Positions 55,788 to 64,000 of a stretch of 64,000 bases of DNA are shown here, piece after piece. Positions within the stretch are counted from its first letter, which is position 1. The number at the start of each line of letters is the position of its first letter. Source of the stretch: Thiomonas sp. X19 (lineage in GTDB: Bacteria; Pseudomonadota; Gammaproteobacteria; Burkholderiales; Burkholderiaceae_C); contig NZ_LT605203.1 in NCBI RefSeq assembly GCF_900089495.1, forward strand, positions 1,855,092 to 1,919,091, read 5' to 3'. The notes beneath the pieces are model-generated. The model was not told where the DNA came from. It ran no database searches and saw nothing but the letters and a program-made list of their open reading frames with translations. Position numbers and translations under genes: made by a program.

Positions 55788-57186
55788 GTGCGCTGATTGC
55801 AGCAGGCTTGTGGAATGGCGAGAGCGTCGCGTTGCCGAGCAGCGCCAGCGCTTCATCCGCCACCGCATCGGCCGCCAGGGTCGGTCGCGCCCAGGTCGTG
55901 GGTTCGGGGCGGTGGTCCAGAACGGCGTTGACGGCGGCTGGCAAGTCGGGCACATCCGCCACGCCTTGGGCAATGCCCAGGGTGGCGAAGCTGAAGGCCG
56001 ACAGTGCGCCCGGCGAGCATTGCATGGCCAGCACCGGAATGCCCACGCTGGCCGCCTGCAGGCCCACGGTGGTGGTTTGCACCACGACACCATCGGCAGC
56101 GAGGATCAGCGGGTCGATGGGCTCTGCGCCGGGCACGCTGAAATGCACTGCGGGGCTGTCGGGCAGGCGCGGGTAGCGGTGCCAGTGGTTGGGATGGTGG
56201 CGCACGATGAGTGCGGCATCCGGGCGCGTCTGCGTCCAGCGGCGCAATTCGGCTTCCATCGCCAGCGGCAGCGCGTCGCCTTCGGGCCAGCGGGTATCGG
56301 GATGGCTGCGCGGTTCCGGGTGGGCGGCAAGCAGAACCACCTTTTTGTCTTGCCAGCCGAGTTGAGCGCGGAATGCGGCGGCGGCTTGGCGCGTGGCGGC
56401 GCTGTGCAGGGCGTCGAACGCCGGGTTGCCGGTGATGGCGATGATCTCCGGCGCCCAGCCTGCGCGCATGAGGTTGTCGCGCACGGCATCACTCAGCACG
56501 CAGACGCGGCTGGGGTGGCGGGTGCGGGCGGCGAAGGCGTCGCCGACGAAAGCCGACGGGCCGCCCCCAGGCTTTCGCTCCCGCTCGGGGGGGGAGGTCC
56601 GCTCGCGGACTTCCAGGGGCGCAGCCAGGCCGAACAGGTCGAGCATGGACAGACTGGGAACTCCTGCCTCCGATGCTGCATCGACCACCGCCTGTTCGCT
56701 GCGTGGCGAGTTGGTCGCCAGCACCAGATCGGGTTTGAACTGCGAGAGGATGCGGCGGAAAAAACCGATGGGGTAGAAGCCGTGGCGGCCTTTTTCCGTG
56801 AGCACTTGCTGTGCGGCCACCGCGCCGAGCTGCCGCTGCAAATCCCAGGCGTTGACGCCGAGATAGGCCAGGGTTTCGGCCTCGGGAATGTCGGGGTGGG
56901 TGTTGCCGGCTTGCAGGGCGCGGCCCAGGCCCAGCGCCTGTGTTTGTTCTTCGGGCGAGAGCAGATGCAGCAAATCCGCATAGCCCAGCGGCGTTTCGCC
57001 CGCGTCCAGCGCGGCGCGTCGGGCGGTGGTGAGGGCCAGCAGGTCGATGTGCGCGCCCGGCAGGCGCGCGCGCAACGACTTGAGCACCGGCAGCATCATG
57101 GCGATATGCCCGCCACCGTAGGCCACGGCGAGAAGGCGTGGGCTGGCTGATGGATTGGCTGGTGTGCTGGCTGTGGTCGTGTTCAT
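55783..57186 (-). CDS. GT-B-fold glycosyltransferase-like protein of the glycan cluster
   Basis: A 467-residue protein with a GT-B-like architecture. The N-terminal Rossmann start is RLLAVAYGGGHIAMMLPVLK and the C-terminal nucleotide-sugar region has VRHHPNHWHRYP and GVVVQTTTVGLQAASVGIPV, recalling UDP-GlcNAc 2-epimerases and capsule-type transferases. Family assignment is not certain. Position within the nonulosonic acid string suggests transfer of a sugar or the activated acid. A palindromic element encodes RTSPPERERKPGGGPSAF near residues 195-215. The ATG at 57186 starts 13 nt after the asparagine synthase stop. Confidence 0.7.
   Translation of the reverse strand: MNTTTASTPANPSASPRLLAVAYGGGHIAMMLPVLKSLRARLPGAHIDLLALTTARRAALDAGETPLGYADLLHLLSPEEQTQALGLGRALQAGNTHPDIPEAETLAYLGVNAWDLQRQLGAVAAQQVLTEKGRHGFYPIGFFRRILSQFKPDLVLATNSPRSEQAVVDAASEAGVPSLSMLDLFGLAAPLEVRERTSPPERERKPGGGPSAFVGDAFAARTRHPSRVCVLSDAVRDNLMRAGWAPEIIAITGNPAFDALHSAATRQAAAAFRAQLGWQDKKVVLLAAHPEPRSHPDTRWPEGDALPLAMEAELRRWTQTRPDAALIVRHHPNHWHRYPRLPDSPAVHFSVPGAEPIDPLILAADGVVVQTTTVGLQAASVGIPVLAMQCSPGALSAFSFATLGIAQGVADVPDLPAAVNAVLDHRPEPTTWARPTLAADAVADEALALLGNATLSPFHKPAAISAL
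56545..56597. repeat. Intragenic palindromic element 6 (in GT-B gene)
   Basis: CGAAAGC (56547-56553) / GCTTTCG (56571-56577), a perfect 7-bp stem, encloses a 17-nt loop. On the minus strand the loop reads CTGGGGGCGGCCCGTCG, close to the loop of the other elements. It is flanked by a CCCCCCCGAGCGGG core (minus strand). Sense to the gene and in frame. Confidence 0.8.
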
Positions 57187-57199
57187 CGGGGCGCTGTGC

Positions 57200-59083
57200 T
57201 CAGTCTGGAAGCTGCGGCTCGAAGCGCTGCGCCCACAGTTCCAGCGCGGCCAGGGCGCGCAGCTCGCGGGTGTGGTTGGCGCCACCCGACACATGGTCGT
57301 CGAACAGCTTGCGCACCTGCGCCATGTCGAACAGGCGCGTGCCCAAGGCGTTTGGGGCGAACAGCAGGTCGTGCAGCCATTGTTTGCGCGCGCCGCGGAA
57401 CCAGTCGCCGATCGGCACGGTGAACATCTGCTTTTTGCGGTGGGCGAGGTCGGCACCGATGAGGGGTTCCACCGCGCGTTTGAACCAGTGCTTCTTGTCG
57501 CCGTTGTGCAGCTTGGTGCCGCCTTCGGCGCGGAAGGCGAATTCCATCATCCGCCAGTCGAGGAAGGGCGTGCGCGCCTCCAGCGACACGGCCATGCCCA
57601 TGCGGTCCGGCTTGACCAGGTTGTTGCCCGGCAGCAGCAACATCATGTCGAGGAAGAGCATCTGGTTGACGCGGTCGAAGTGCGCAGCCTGCTCGAACCA
57701 GGGCGCGGCCACGTCGCGCACGCTGTCCACGTCGGCCAGTTTGCGGCGTAGCCAGGGCTGGAACAGGGCGGCGCGGGCCTGGGCGCCGAACAGGCCCGTG
57801 TGCTCGACGTATTGCCGGGCGAAGCCGGCGGCGGGCAAGTCGCGCAACGCGGGGTCGGCCATGAAGCCGGCGTATTTGTCGTACCCGGCGAAGAGTTCGT
57901 CGCCGCCGTCGCCGGTGAGCACGACTTTGACGTCCTGCACGGCGAGTTCGCTCACCTTCAGCGTGGGCATGAACGAGGCATCGCCGTGCGGCTGGTCGCA
58001 ATGCCACAGCACATTCGCCCAGTCGTCCAGCATGTCGGGCTGGACGATCTGCTCGCGGTGCGTTGCGCCGAAGCGCTGCGCCGCGTCGCGGGCGAAGGGC
58101 GACTCGTCGAAGCGCGGGTCCGGAAAGCCGATGCAGAAGCTGCGCACCGGCTCGCGCTCGAGGGAGCGCCGGGCCGCCCCAAGTTCCCTCGACTCCCCTG
58201 GGGGCCGGGCCGGGCTCGGCCCCGCCCCGGGGGTGCCCATATGCCGCGCCATCAGCGCCACCACGGTGCTGGAATCGACCCCGCCGGAGAGAAACGCGCC
58301 GAATGGGACGTCGGCGCGCAGCCGCAGGCGCACGGCGTCGTCGAGCAGGGCGAGGAAGTCGTCCTGCCAGGCGCTGAAGTGTTGTGCGGCAGGTTGCTGC
58401 TCGGCCAGGCTCCACCAGCGCCGGGTTGCGCTGCCGGTTGATGTGAGGCTGAGCACGGTGCCGGGCATCACATGCCGAACGCCCGCAAACAGGGTGAAGG
58501 GCGGCGGCACATAGTTGTAGGCGAGGTAGTGCTGCAGCGCGGGCAGGTCGAGCGTGGGCTTACCCGGCTGCGCGGCCAGCAGCGCCTTGATCTCGGAGCC
58601 GAAGAGCACGCGGCTGCCGTCGTCCTGCACGAACAGGGGTTTGACGCCAATACGGTCTCGCACCAGATGGAGGGTTGGCAGGTCGGGATTGCGCGCATCA
58701 AAAATGGCGATGGCGAACATGCCGTTGAGGCGCGGAAGAAAGTCCAGACCTTCGCGCTCGTACAGGCGCAGCAGCACTTCGGTGTCGCTGTGGTCGGTGT
58801 GGAAGCGCACGCCCTGGCGCTGCAGTCCGGCGCGCAGCTCCACATGGTTGAAGATCTCGCCGTTTTGCGCCAGCGCGATCTTGCCGTCGTCGCTGACGAA
58901 GGGCTGATGGCCGCCCGCGATGTCGATGATGGACAGCCGCCGGTTGCCGATGGCGACTCCCTTTGCTTCGAACACGCCGCTGTCGTCCGGCCCGCGGTGG
59001 ACGAGGCTGGCGTCCATCGCCGCCAGCGCCTGCGCTGCAAGGCTGCTGCCGGAGCGGTCGAAATAGCCGTAGATGCCGCACAT
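57200..59083 (-). CDS. Asparagine synthase (glutamine-hydrolysing) family amidotransferase
   Basis: A 627-residue class-II glutamine amidotransferase. Cys2 (MCGIYGYF) is the glutaminase nucleophile, with LSIIDIAGGHQP and the NGEIFN loop. The synthetase domain carries the PPi-loop FLSGGVDSSTVVALMA near 255. XrtA-, O-antigen- and capsule-type clusters often carry such AsnB homologues that amidate or modify surface glycans. A palindromic element inserts about 29 residues (GTPGAGPSPARPPGESRELG and more) between VALMARHM and PVRSFCIGF, close to the active site. Part of the leftward gene string. Confidence 0.92.
   Translation of the reverse strand: MCGIYGYFDRSGSSLAAQALAAMDASLVHRGPDDSGVFEAKGVAIGNRRLSIIDIAGGHQPFVSDDGKIALAQNGEIFNHVELRAGLQRQGVRFHTDHSDTEVLLRLYEREGLDFLPRLNGMFAIAIFDARNPDLPTLHLVRDRIGVKPLFVQDDGSRVLFGSEIKALLAAQPGKPTLDLPALQHYLAYNYVPPPFTLFAGVRHVMPGTVLSLTSTGSATRRWWSLAEQQPAAQHFSAWQDDFLALLDDAVRLRLRADVPFGAFLSGGVDSSTVVALMARHMGTPGAGPSPARPPGESRELGAARRSLEREPVRSFCIGFPDPRFDESPFARDAAQRFGATHREQIVQPDMLDDWANVLWHCDQPHGDASFMPTLKVSELAVQDVKVVLTGDGGDELFAGYDKYAGFMADPALRDLPAAGFARQYVEHTGLFGAQARAALFQPWLRRKLADVDSVRDVAAPWFEQAAHFDRVNQMLFLDMMLLLPGNNLVKPDRMGMAVSLEARTPFLDWRMMEFAFRAEGGTKLHNGDKKHWFKRAVEPLIGADLAHRKKQMFTVPIGDWFRGARKQWLHDLLFAPNALGTRLFDMAQVRKLFDDHVSGGANHTRELRALAALELWAQRFEPQLPD
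58158..58205. repeat. Intragenic palindromic element 7 (in asparagine synthase gene)
   Basis: TCGAGGGAGC (58158-58167) / GTTCCCTCGA (58183-58192), a 10-bp stem with one G-T pair, encloses a 15-nt loop. On the minus strand the loop is TTGGGGCGGCCCGGC, identical to that of element 5. A CCCCCAGGGG core precedes it on the minus strand. Sense to the gene and in frame. Confidence 0.85.
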
Positions 59084-59212
59084 GGTTCAAGCCGAAGTGA
59101 AAAGTGGGATTGTCGGTGACACGGGATCGGAAAGGCCCGCCGCGCGGGCGAGTTGCGTTCGAACTGGCAGCGGGCAAGGGCGGACAAAGAGCAGTGAAGC
59201 GGCGGCGCTGTC

Positions 59213-59767
59213 TCAGTTGCCGCCGGCCCGAAACAGTTGCCTTGCGGTCAGCCAGATGATGTACAGGTCGCGCCGCACGCCGTGGTGGCGCACATAGTCC
59301 AGATCGGCCTGCAGGCGTTGCTGGGGCGTGGCGCGCGAACGGTACAACGCCTGCGCCAGGCCGGTGATGCCAGGGCGCACGCTGCAGCGCAGGGCCCAGT
59401 CGGCGGGTGTGTAGTCGGCCGCTTGTGCGGGCACGTCGGGGCGCGGGCCGACCAGGCTCATGTCGCCGCGCAGCACGTTGATGAGTTGCGGCAGTTCGTC
59501 CAGGCTGGTGCGCCGCAGGATGCGCCCAACGCGGGTGATGCGCGGGTCGCCGCTGGCGGTGCGCTGCGGCCCCAGGCGCTCGGCATCCACCACCATGCTG
59601 CGGAATTTCAACACCATGAAGGGGCGGCCGCCGCGCCCCACGCGCAACTGGCCGAACAGCACCGGACGGCCGCTGTCGAACCAGACCGCCAGGGCCACCA
59701 AGGCCATGGGCAGCGCCAGCAGCAAGGCGGCGGCCAGGGCGATGGCGAGGTCGAACAGGCGCTTCAT
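59213..59767 (-). CDS. Initiating sugar-1-phosphate transferase (WcaJ/PglC type)
   Basis: A 184-residue monotopic phosphoglycosyltransferase of the short PglC-like form. The N-terminal re-entrant hydrophobic helix (FDLAIALAAALLLALPMALV), FMVLKFRSM with the Arg-Ser-Met motif and DELPQLINVLRGDMSLVGPR are visible. It transfers a sugar phosphate from a UDP-sugar to undecaprenyl phosphate and starts the repeat unit. Fits the bacillosamine or legionaminic acid precursor made here. Confidence 0.93.
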   Translation of the reverse strand: MKRLFDLAIALAAALLLALPMALVALAVWFDSGRPVLFGQLRVGRGGRPFMVLKFRSMVVDAERLGPQRTASGDPRITRVGRILRRTSLDELPQLINVLRGDMSLVGPRPDVPAQAADYTPADWALRCSVRPGITGLAQALYRSRATPQQRLQADLDYVRHHGVRRDLYIIWLTARQLFRAGGN

Positions 59768-59845
59768 GGGGAGGTCAGTGCATGTCGTGGCAGCGCTGGG
59801 TGCGCAGGCGCACTGTGCGGCGCCCGGTCCAAAGGGGCCAAGTGT

Positions 59846-60730
59846 TCAAGCTGCCGACGCGTGCGTGGGCTGTGCAGCGCTTGGCGCCGACTCGCCCAAG
59901 ATGGCGGCAGCCTTGGCGATCAGGTCGCGGGCCAGCAGGCGATCGCTCTCTACTTCGTCCGGCGTGCGTGTGGCCAGCACCTGCGCGGCATGCCGCAACC
60001 GCGCGATTTCGCAGCGGTAGACGCCCTGCCAGGCCAGCCCTGCCTGTGCGTGCCCGGGTTTGTGCACGCCTTCCAACATTTCGCGATTGAAGGTGCGCGA
60101 GAGGATCACGCTGCTGGAACCCAGGCGCAGATGCTCGGCCAGCACCACGCGGCCGGGCAGCAGGCCTTCGTCCAGCCGCGCAATGCCGCCGAAGCCAAAG
60201 CGCTTGCCGGCGGCCTGCGCGGCCTGCGCCACGCGCTCGACCACGCCGCTGCCGAGCGGCTCGAACATGAAGCGGGCGCCGAGTTGGCGGTGCAAGTCGT
60301 TCAAGCCGACGTAGATTTCATCCAGCCCCGGCAAGGTGGCCCAGGCGGGCAGCGATTCCAGCGCCGCCCGGGTCTCCAGCAAGGCCATGCCGCGAGCGCG
60401 GCCAGCGATATGGTGCAGGAAGGCCTGCAACACATCCGGCTGCTCGAACATCGGCAGCATCAGGGTGTCGGCTCCGGCAGCGATGGCCTGCCCGATCTCG
60501 TCGCCGCTGCCGGCATGCAGCGGATTGATGCGCACGATCAGATCGGCCTTCGGCACCGCCGCGCGCACGCGGGCAATGTCCTCGGGACGGTGGTCGGAAA
60601 TGAACGTTCCCAGTCCGCCTTGGCGCGCCTGCTTGCCCAGCCGCTCCAGATCCACCATGATCCGGCCCACGCCGCAAGCCTGGGCCAGGGCTGCGAATTC
60701 GGCATTGTTGGTGATCTGAATCCAGTCCAT
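59846..60730 (-). CDS. HpcH/HpaI aldolase / citrate lyase-beta family protein
   Basis: A 294-residue TIM-barrel protein of the HpcH/HpaI family: IMVDLERLGKQARQGG, LIVRINPLHAG, MLPMFEQPD, GMALLETRAALESLPAW and EIYVGLNDLHRQLG, the Mg2+/oxoacid site. Family members cleave or form 2-keto acids through pyruvate enolate. Its place in a nonulosonic acid string is unusual; it may make a keto-acid building block or substituent. The ATG at 60730 (MDWIQITNNAEF) is chosen over an upstream open frame. Confidence 0.85.
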   Translation of the reverse strand: MDWIQITNNAEFAALAQACGVGRIMVDLERLGKQARQGGLGTFISDHRPEDIARVRAAVPKADLIVRINPLHAGSGDEIGQAIAAGADTLMLPMFEQPDVLQAFLHHIAGRARGMALLETRAALESLPAWATLPGLDEIYVGLNDLHRQLGARFMFEPLGSGVVERVAQAAQAAGKRFGFGGIARLDEGLLPGRVVLAEHLRLGSSSVILSRTFNREMLEGVHKPGHAQAGLAWQGVYRCEIARLRHAAQVLATRTPDEVESDRLLARDLIAKAAAILGESAPSAAQPTHASAA

Positions 60731-60756
60731 GCGGGGTGGAAAATTGGCGGTTTGAA

Positions 60757-62253
60757 TCAGTGCCGAGTGTAACGGCGCAGCAGCTTGCGGCCGACCTCGG
60801 AGCCCAGTGTGTCCCAACGCAGCAACACTGCCAAACCCACGGTAAACAGCGCGCCTGCCAGCACTGCGGGCAGCGCCAGTGGCTGCATGCCGGAGGTGGA
60901 AGCGGGCGCCGCGTCAAGCAGCCAGCCCATGGCACCCAGCAGTGCCAGGGAGGCCAGCAACAAGCCGCTGTTGCGCAACTCGAAATCGTCGGTGCGGGTG
61001 CCCAGGCGTTGCCACAGCACGGCGGTGGCCACCAGATAGGCCGCGCCATAGGCGGCCAATGCCCGCCACCAGACGTCGGGCAGCCACCAGCCAAGGGCAA
61101 ACAGCGCCAGCAGGCCGCAGCCATAGCCCAGCACCTGGTCGGCGATGCGGCGGTGGCTGTTGAGCCGCGCCGCCAGCACCAGTTGCGCCGCCTGCAGTGG
61201 CAATAACGCCAGAATCCAGCGCATGGATTGCACCACCTCGCCCTGATCGGCCGTGTTCATATGCCCCCAGCCGAACACCAGGCGCACGCCCAGCGGCGCA
61301 GCAAGCATGCCGCAGGCGCCGAGCAGCGCTGCCAGCAGCAGCATGGACTGCATCCACTGCCGCCCGCGCAGGCGTGCGCCTGCCGCGTCTCCAGCAGCTT
61401 CTGCCGCCGACAAACGGGCCAGGGCGAGCGCTGCAGCCACGGCGAACAGGGTATGCAGCGGCAACTCGCCGACGCGCTGGGCGTAATGGAACACGCCCAG
61501 GCGCCCGGGCCCGGCGCTTGATGCGAAGGCGCGCGCCGCCAGGGTGTAGAGCACCGTCAAGCCAGAGGCTGCCAGGGCCAGTGCGGCGGCCTGCAGTCCA
61601 TTCGCGTCGGGCCAGAAGGGCGAGTTTGCCGACGGGGCATGTGGCAAGTTGGCAACGCGTCGCATCAGCGCCCACCTGGCGATGGCGGCGGCGACGATGC
61701 CGGCGGCAATCCAGCCGAATTGGTGCAAGCGCGCAGCCAGCACCAGCCCGGCGATGAGCACCAGATTGAACACCACGTGCCCGGCGTATTGCCACTGCAA
61801 GCGCCCTTGCGCCTGCAGTGCAGCCGCGCTCACCATGGCGACCGCACCGGCCGGCAAGGCCACCAGAGCCGCCAGTCCCAGGGTGTGGGCGGCCAGATGG
61901 GCGTCAACACCCACCAGCCCCGGCGCCAGCCAATGGGTGATGGGAGCCTGCAGCAGCCAACTCGCGAGCCCGGCGCCGGCAAAGGCCACCAACGCAAACC
62001 GGCTCCAGCGCGCAGCCTCGGCGGCAATGACCTCGGGCGCCCGTCCGGCCATGCGCGGCACCATCACCGCCGGCACTGCCGCCCCCCAGAGCAGCGAGAC
62101 GGTGAAGTCCGGGTAGGACATGGCCACGAGCGCCGCATCCGCATGGCCGCTCAGGCCGAACTGGGTGGCGACCACGGCGTCGCGCAGCACGCCCAGCAGG
62201 CGGCTGGCGGCGAGCAAGAGCAGGCTGAAAGAAAAGACCCGTGCGATGGACAT
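60757..62253 (-). CDS. MurJ/MviN-like lipid-linked oligosaccharide flippase
   Basis: A 498-residue membrane protein with 12-14 hydrophobic segments of the MOP superfamily, MurJ/MviN branch. The N-terminus (SIARVFSFSLLLLAASRLLG, then VLRDAVVATQFGLSGHADA) matches the MurJ start. In this context it probably flips the undecaprenyl-linked glycan rather than lipid II. The ATG at 62253 is chosen because the family starts with the first membrane segment. First gene of the leftward string, downstream of the tRNA on the opposite strand. Confidence 0.88.
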   Translation of the reverse strand: MSIARVFSFSLLLLAASRLLGVLRDAVVATQFGLSGHADAALVAMSYPDFTVSLLWGAAVPAVMVPRMAGRAPEVIAAEAARWSRFALVAFAGAGLASWLLQAPITHWLAPGLVGVDAHLAAHTLGLAALVALPAGAVAMVSAAALQAQGRLQWQYAGHVVFNLVLIAGLVLAARLHQFGWIAAGIVAAAIARWALMRRVANLPHAPSANSPFWPDANGLQAAALALAASGLTVLYTLAARAFASSAGPGRLGVFHYAQRVGELPLHTLFAVAAALALARLSAAEAAGDAAGARLRGRQWMQSMLLLAALLGACGMLAAPLGVRLVFGWGHMNTADQGEVVQSMRWILALLPLQAAQLVLAARLNSHRRIADQVLGYGCGLLALFALGWWLPDVWWRALAAYGAAYLVATAVLWQRLGTRTDDFELRNSGLLLASLALLGAMGWLLDAAPASTSGMQPLALPAVLAGALFTVGLAVLLRWDTLGSEVGRKLLRRYTRH

Positions 62254-62406
62254 AGCCGCGCATTGTCGCTTCCATCCAGGCTGACAGTCCGCTTGAAACA
62301 ACAGGATTGCGGCGCGCATCGGCCCGTGCCATCAGCACCTGGGTTCTTGGGGGATGGCTGACCCCAAACGACGCGTTTTCAGTTGTATATAATTGCCGTT
62401 TTGCTT

Positions 62407-62483
62407 GCGCCCGTAGCTCAGTTGGATAGAGTACTTGGCTACGAACCAAGGGGTCGTGGGTTCGAATCCTGCCGGGCGCACCA
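62407..62483 (+). tRNA. tRNA-Arg (anticodon ACG)
   Basis: A 77-nt cloverleaf: acceptor GCGCCCG/CGGGCGC, D-arm AGCTC..GAG-type, anticodon stem CTTGG/CCAAG with loop CTACGAA (anticodon ACG), T-loop TTCGAAT, discriminator A and encoded CCA at 62481-62483. It serves as the attachment-site gene for the integrase on its right. Confidence 0.97.
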
Positions 62484-62502
62484 ATTTATTGCAATGAAAT
62501 CA

Positions 62503-62536
62503 ATGCCCTAGCGAAGTTGTTCGCTAGGGCATTTTT
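62503..62536. terminator. Rho-independent terminator after tRNA-Arg
   Basis: A perfect 13-bp stem ATGCCCTAGCGAA / TTCGCTAGGGCAT (62503-62515 and 62520-62532) with a GTTG loop is followed by TTTT. It ends the tRNA transcript. Confidence 0.92.
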
Positions 62537-62569
62537 CTTGGTTTGTCCAATTCACGAGGGGTTGTCCCA

Positions 62570-63652
62570 TTAGCGGAGCGGTTTGACCCGTTCTGGGCGG
62601 CGCCGATAGACACGCATTGTCGTGCGCTCATCGGCATGGGCGAGCAGTTGGCGGGCATGTGCAAGTGTCTCGGCATCACTCGCGCATTTCGCGCGCAGGT
62701 CATGCTCAGTGAACTTGGTTTTTACCTTCGTTTCTGACAAGATGCGTTCCATGAAGCGCTGCCACATGGAGTCCCAGCCGTGGGCGTGGCCGCTCTCATC
62801 CACGTAGCTCTCGCCTCGGCGGTTGCAGAACAAGTGAGGGGAGAGCACCGGGCGCATGGCCTTGGCCATCTCGATGGCCGCACGCAACTCCGCTGACCAT
62901 TCGATGATGAGCCGCTTGCCGGTAGTGTTTGCTGTCTTGCTCGGCTGGACGTGGATGCCATCCTCCTGGAAATCGGTCATTGTGAGACGCAGAAGGTCAC
63001 CCCGGCGGAGGCCAGTGATCAGTTTGATACGCATATAGGCCTGGATCATCCCGACGCTGCCTTTCTTGCGAGTGGAAGGCAACGACAAAGATTCAATCAC
63101 TTCCCAGTCCTCGATGTATCGGGTACGAGGACTCTCTCCTTCCAACCTGACTTCGAACTTGAACGGATGGCGGTCGATGTAGCCCCATTGCACCGCCTTC
63201 GTGAAGGCATGGGAAAGGACTTCGACCTCGCGATGTGCAACAACCCGACCACCTGTGACGCGGCCTTCAACGCTTTTGCTTTTGACGCTGCGTTTGTCTA
63301 CGTACTTGTAGACCGTTTGAGGTTTTATCGCGGATATCGGTAGCGCCCCGAACACGGCGCGCAGCTTCTTGATTGCAAGTTGATTGCTTTCCTGGGTCTG
63401 CGGTGCCTTGGTCGGCACGACCTCCAGTGCGTAGCGGTCGAGAAGCTGACCGACCGATCTCACTTCGGGCGTGGAACCCAGACGCTCGGCCCAGATTCTG
63501 TAGGCCTCTGGAAGGGTTTTTCCGAGGCGGAATTGCTGTTTGCCTTCCCAAAGGTCTTCAAGACCAGGTGGGACGCTGTAGTAATAAGCACCGTGCCGAT
63601 GCTTCCATCGTGCCGGCAAGCCGCGGTTTTCAGAATTGCGGGGGCGTGGCAT
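62570..63652 (-). CDS. Phage-type tyrosine integrase
   Basis: A 360-residue tyrosine recombinase. N-terminal DUF6538-like and SAM-like core-binding parts (about 1-170) precede the catalytic domain: the first Arg in LITGLRRGDLLRL, the HxxR box in FTEHDLRAKCASDAE, and the final His and Tyr in LLAHADERTTMRVYRR. It reads toward the tRNA-Arg gene 87 nt away, the usual arrangement for elements integrated at a tRNA 3' end. Complete. Confidence 0.94.
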   Translation of the reverse strand: MPRPRNSENRGLPARWKHRHGAYYYSVPPGLEDLWEGKQQFRLGKTLPEAYRIWAERLGSTPEVRSVGQLLDRYALEVVPTKAPQTQESNQLAIKKLRAVFGALPISAIKPQTVYKYVDKRSVKSKSVEGRVTGGRVVAHREVEVLSHAFTKAVQWGYIDRHPFKFEVRLEGESPRTRYIEDWEVIESLSLPSTRKKGSVGMIQAYMRIKLITGLRRGDLLRLTMTDFQEDGIHVQPSKTANTTGKRLIIEWSAELRAAIEMAKAMRPVLSPHLFCNRRGESYVDESGHAHGWDSMWQRFMERILSETKVKTKFTEHDLRAKCASDAETLAHARQLLAHADERTTMRVYRRRPERVKPLR

Positions 63653-63671
63653 TCCTCTTCCCCTTTAACGG

Positions 63672-63887
63672 TCAGATATTTTCCCAGGCCGGCTCAAGTT
63701 CAGCTTGGCGTCGTTGAGATATGGTGGCACCCAGATCGGCTTCAACGAATGATCGCGTTACGGTCGGAGTGCCGTCCGGACGCACACGATGTGGAATGCC
63801 CATGGATCGCAATGCCCGAATCTGGGCACTTGGGCGCATGCGCCCAGTCAGCTCTCGCAATTCGGCAGTGGTAAGGAACATATCCAT
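63672..63887 (-). CDS. DUF4224-domain small protein (excisionase-like)
   Basis: A 71-residue protein: MFLTTAELRELTGRMRPSAQ, then RALRSMGIPHRVRPDGTPTV. This matches DUF4224, found next to phage integrases in prophages and islands, with a winged-helix-like start. It may act as excisionase or regulator. The ATG at 63887 or 63881 is possible. Its stop is 19 nt before the integrase start, so the two are likely one operon. The last 113 bp of the window show no further gene. Confidence 0.75.
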   Translation of the reverse strand: MDMFLTTAELRELTGRMRPSAQIRALRSMGIPHRVRPDGTPTVTRSFVEADLGATISQRRQAELEPAWENI

Positions 63888-64000
63888 AGTCTTGCCTTTC
63901 TTGCTTCAGGGGCCAATCGTTTGCTGTTGTTCCAACCGCCCCCAATGGGCCAACCCCTGCATGCAGGACGCGGTGAAGTCGCCATACAGCGCCACCGTGA

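Overview
The window looks like the chromosome of a GC-rich betaproteobacterium of the order Burkholderiales. The MinCDE, RecJ, LolC/LolD and MerR-type proteins, the local gene layout and the many insertion sequences suggest something near Thiomonas, but the genus is an inference. Four kinds of region follow one another.

Positions 1-17.3 kb are a mobile, scrambled region. A block of at least 4550 bp (truncated IS5-type transposase, IS21 istA fragment, 5'-truncated IS21 istA, istB, a small IS21 ORF, a sugar-epimerase remnant and a truncated mazE-like gene) occurs twice in direct orientation with offset 9471. A complete IS66 (6857-9404) and an IS110-family transposase lie here too. Between them sit toxin-antitoxin (TA) modules: MazF/PemK-like, two Phd/VapB-VapC pairs and a MntA-HEPN pair. 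A discrete 101-bp repeat stands just upstream of a TA module three times, and in all three copies similarity ends at the same base.

Positions 17.3-36.5 kb are mostly ordinary genes. They include a GSU2403-type nucleotidyltransferase, a SWIM/SNF2 helicase, an O-antigen ligase, minC-minD-minE, an AidB-like acyl-CoA dehydrogenase, a mercury-resistance unit (merR divergent from merTPA, with a textbook MerR operator), a PAP2 phosphatase, a DUF4337 protein, a GGDEF/EAL protein and lolC. lolD lies about 11 kb away. The intervening 36.5-47.2 kb hold an aldo/keto reductase, a decayed patch (hicAB with a frameshift, a type ISP restriction-modification remnant, a higB remnant and a frameshifted higA), an SDR, an RpfE-like gene with recJ, and a LOV-GGDEF-EAL photoreceptor.

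Positions 47.2-62.3 kb form a long leftward gene string for a nonulosonic (sialic or legionaminic-like) acid and its surface glycan. It holds a CapD/PglF dehydratase, a CBS-DegT aminotransferase fusion, NeuD/PglD, NeuC/LegG, NeuB/LegI, NeuA/LegF, a GT-B protein, an asparagine synthase-like amidotransferase, an initiating sugar transferase, an HpcH/HpaI aldolase and a MurJ/Wzx-like flippase. A Phd-VapC module is embedded in the string. At 62.4 kb a tRNA-Arg(ACG) gene is followed by a tyrosine integrase and a DUF4224 protein, so an integrative element runs off the right end.

The most unusual signal is a family of GC-rich palindromic elements of roughly 50-80 bp lying in frame inside at least seven protein-coding genes (AidB, a GGDEF/EAL protein, aldo/keto reductase, CapD, DegT, the GT-B protein, asparagine synthase). 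In the best copies a conserved 15-nt loop is flanked by arms whose sequence differs from copy to copy while pairing is kept. The elements add low-complexity peptides of about 15-30 residues.
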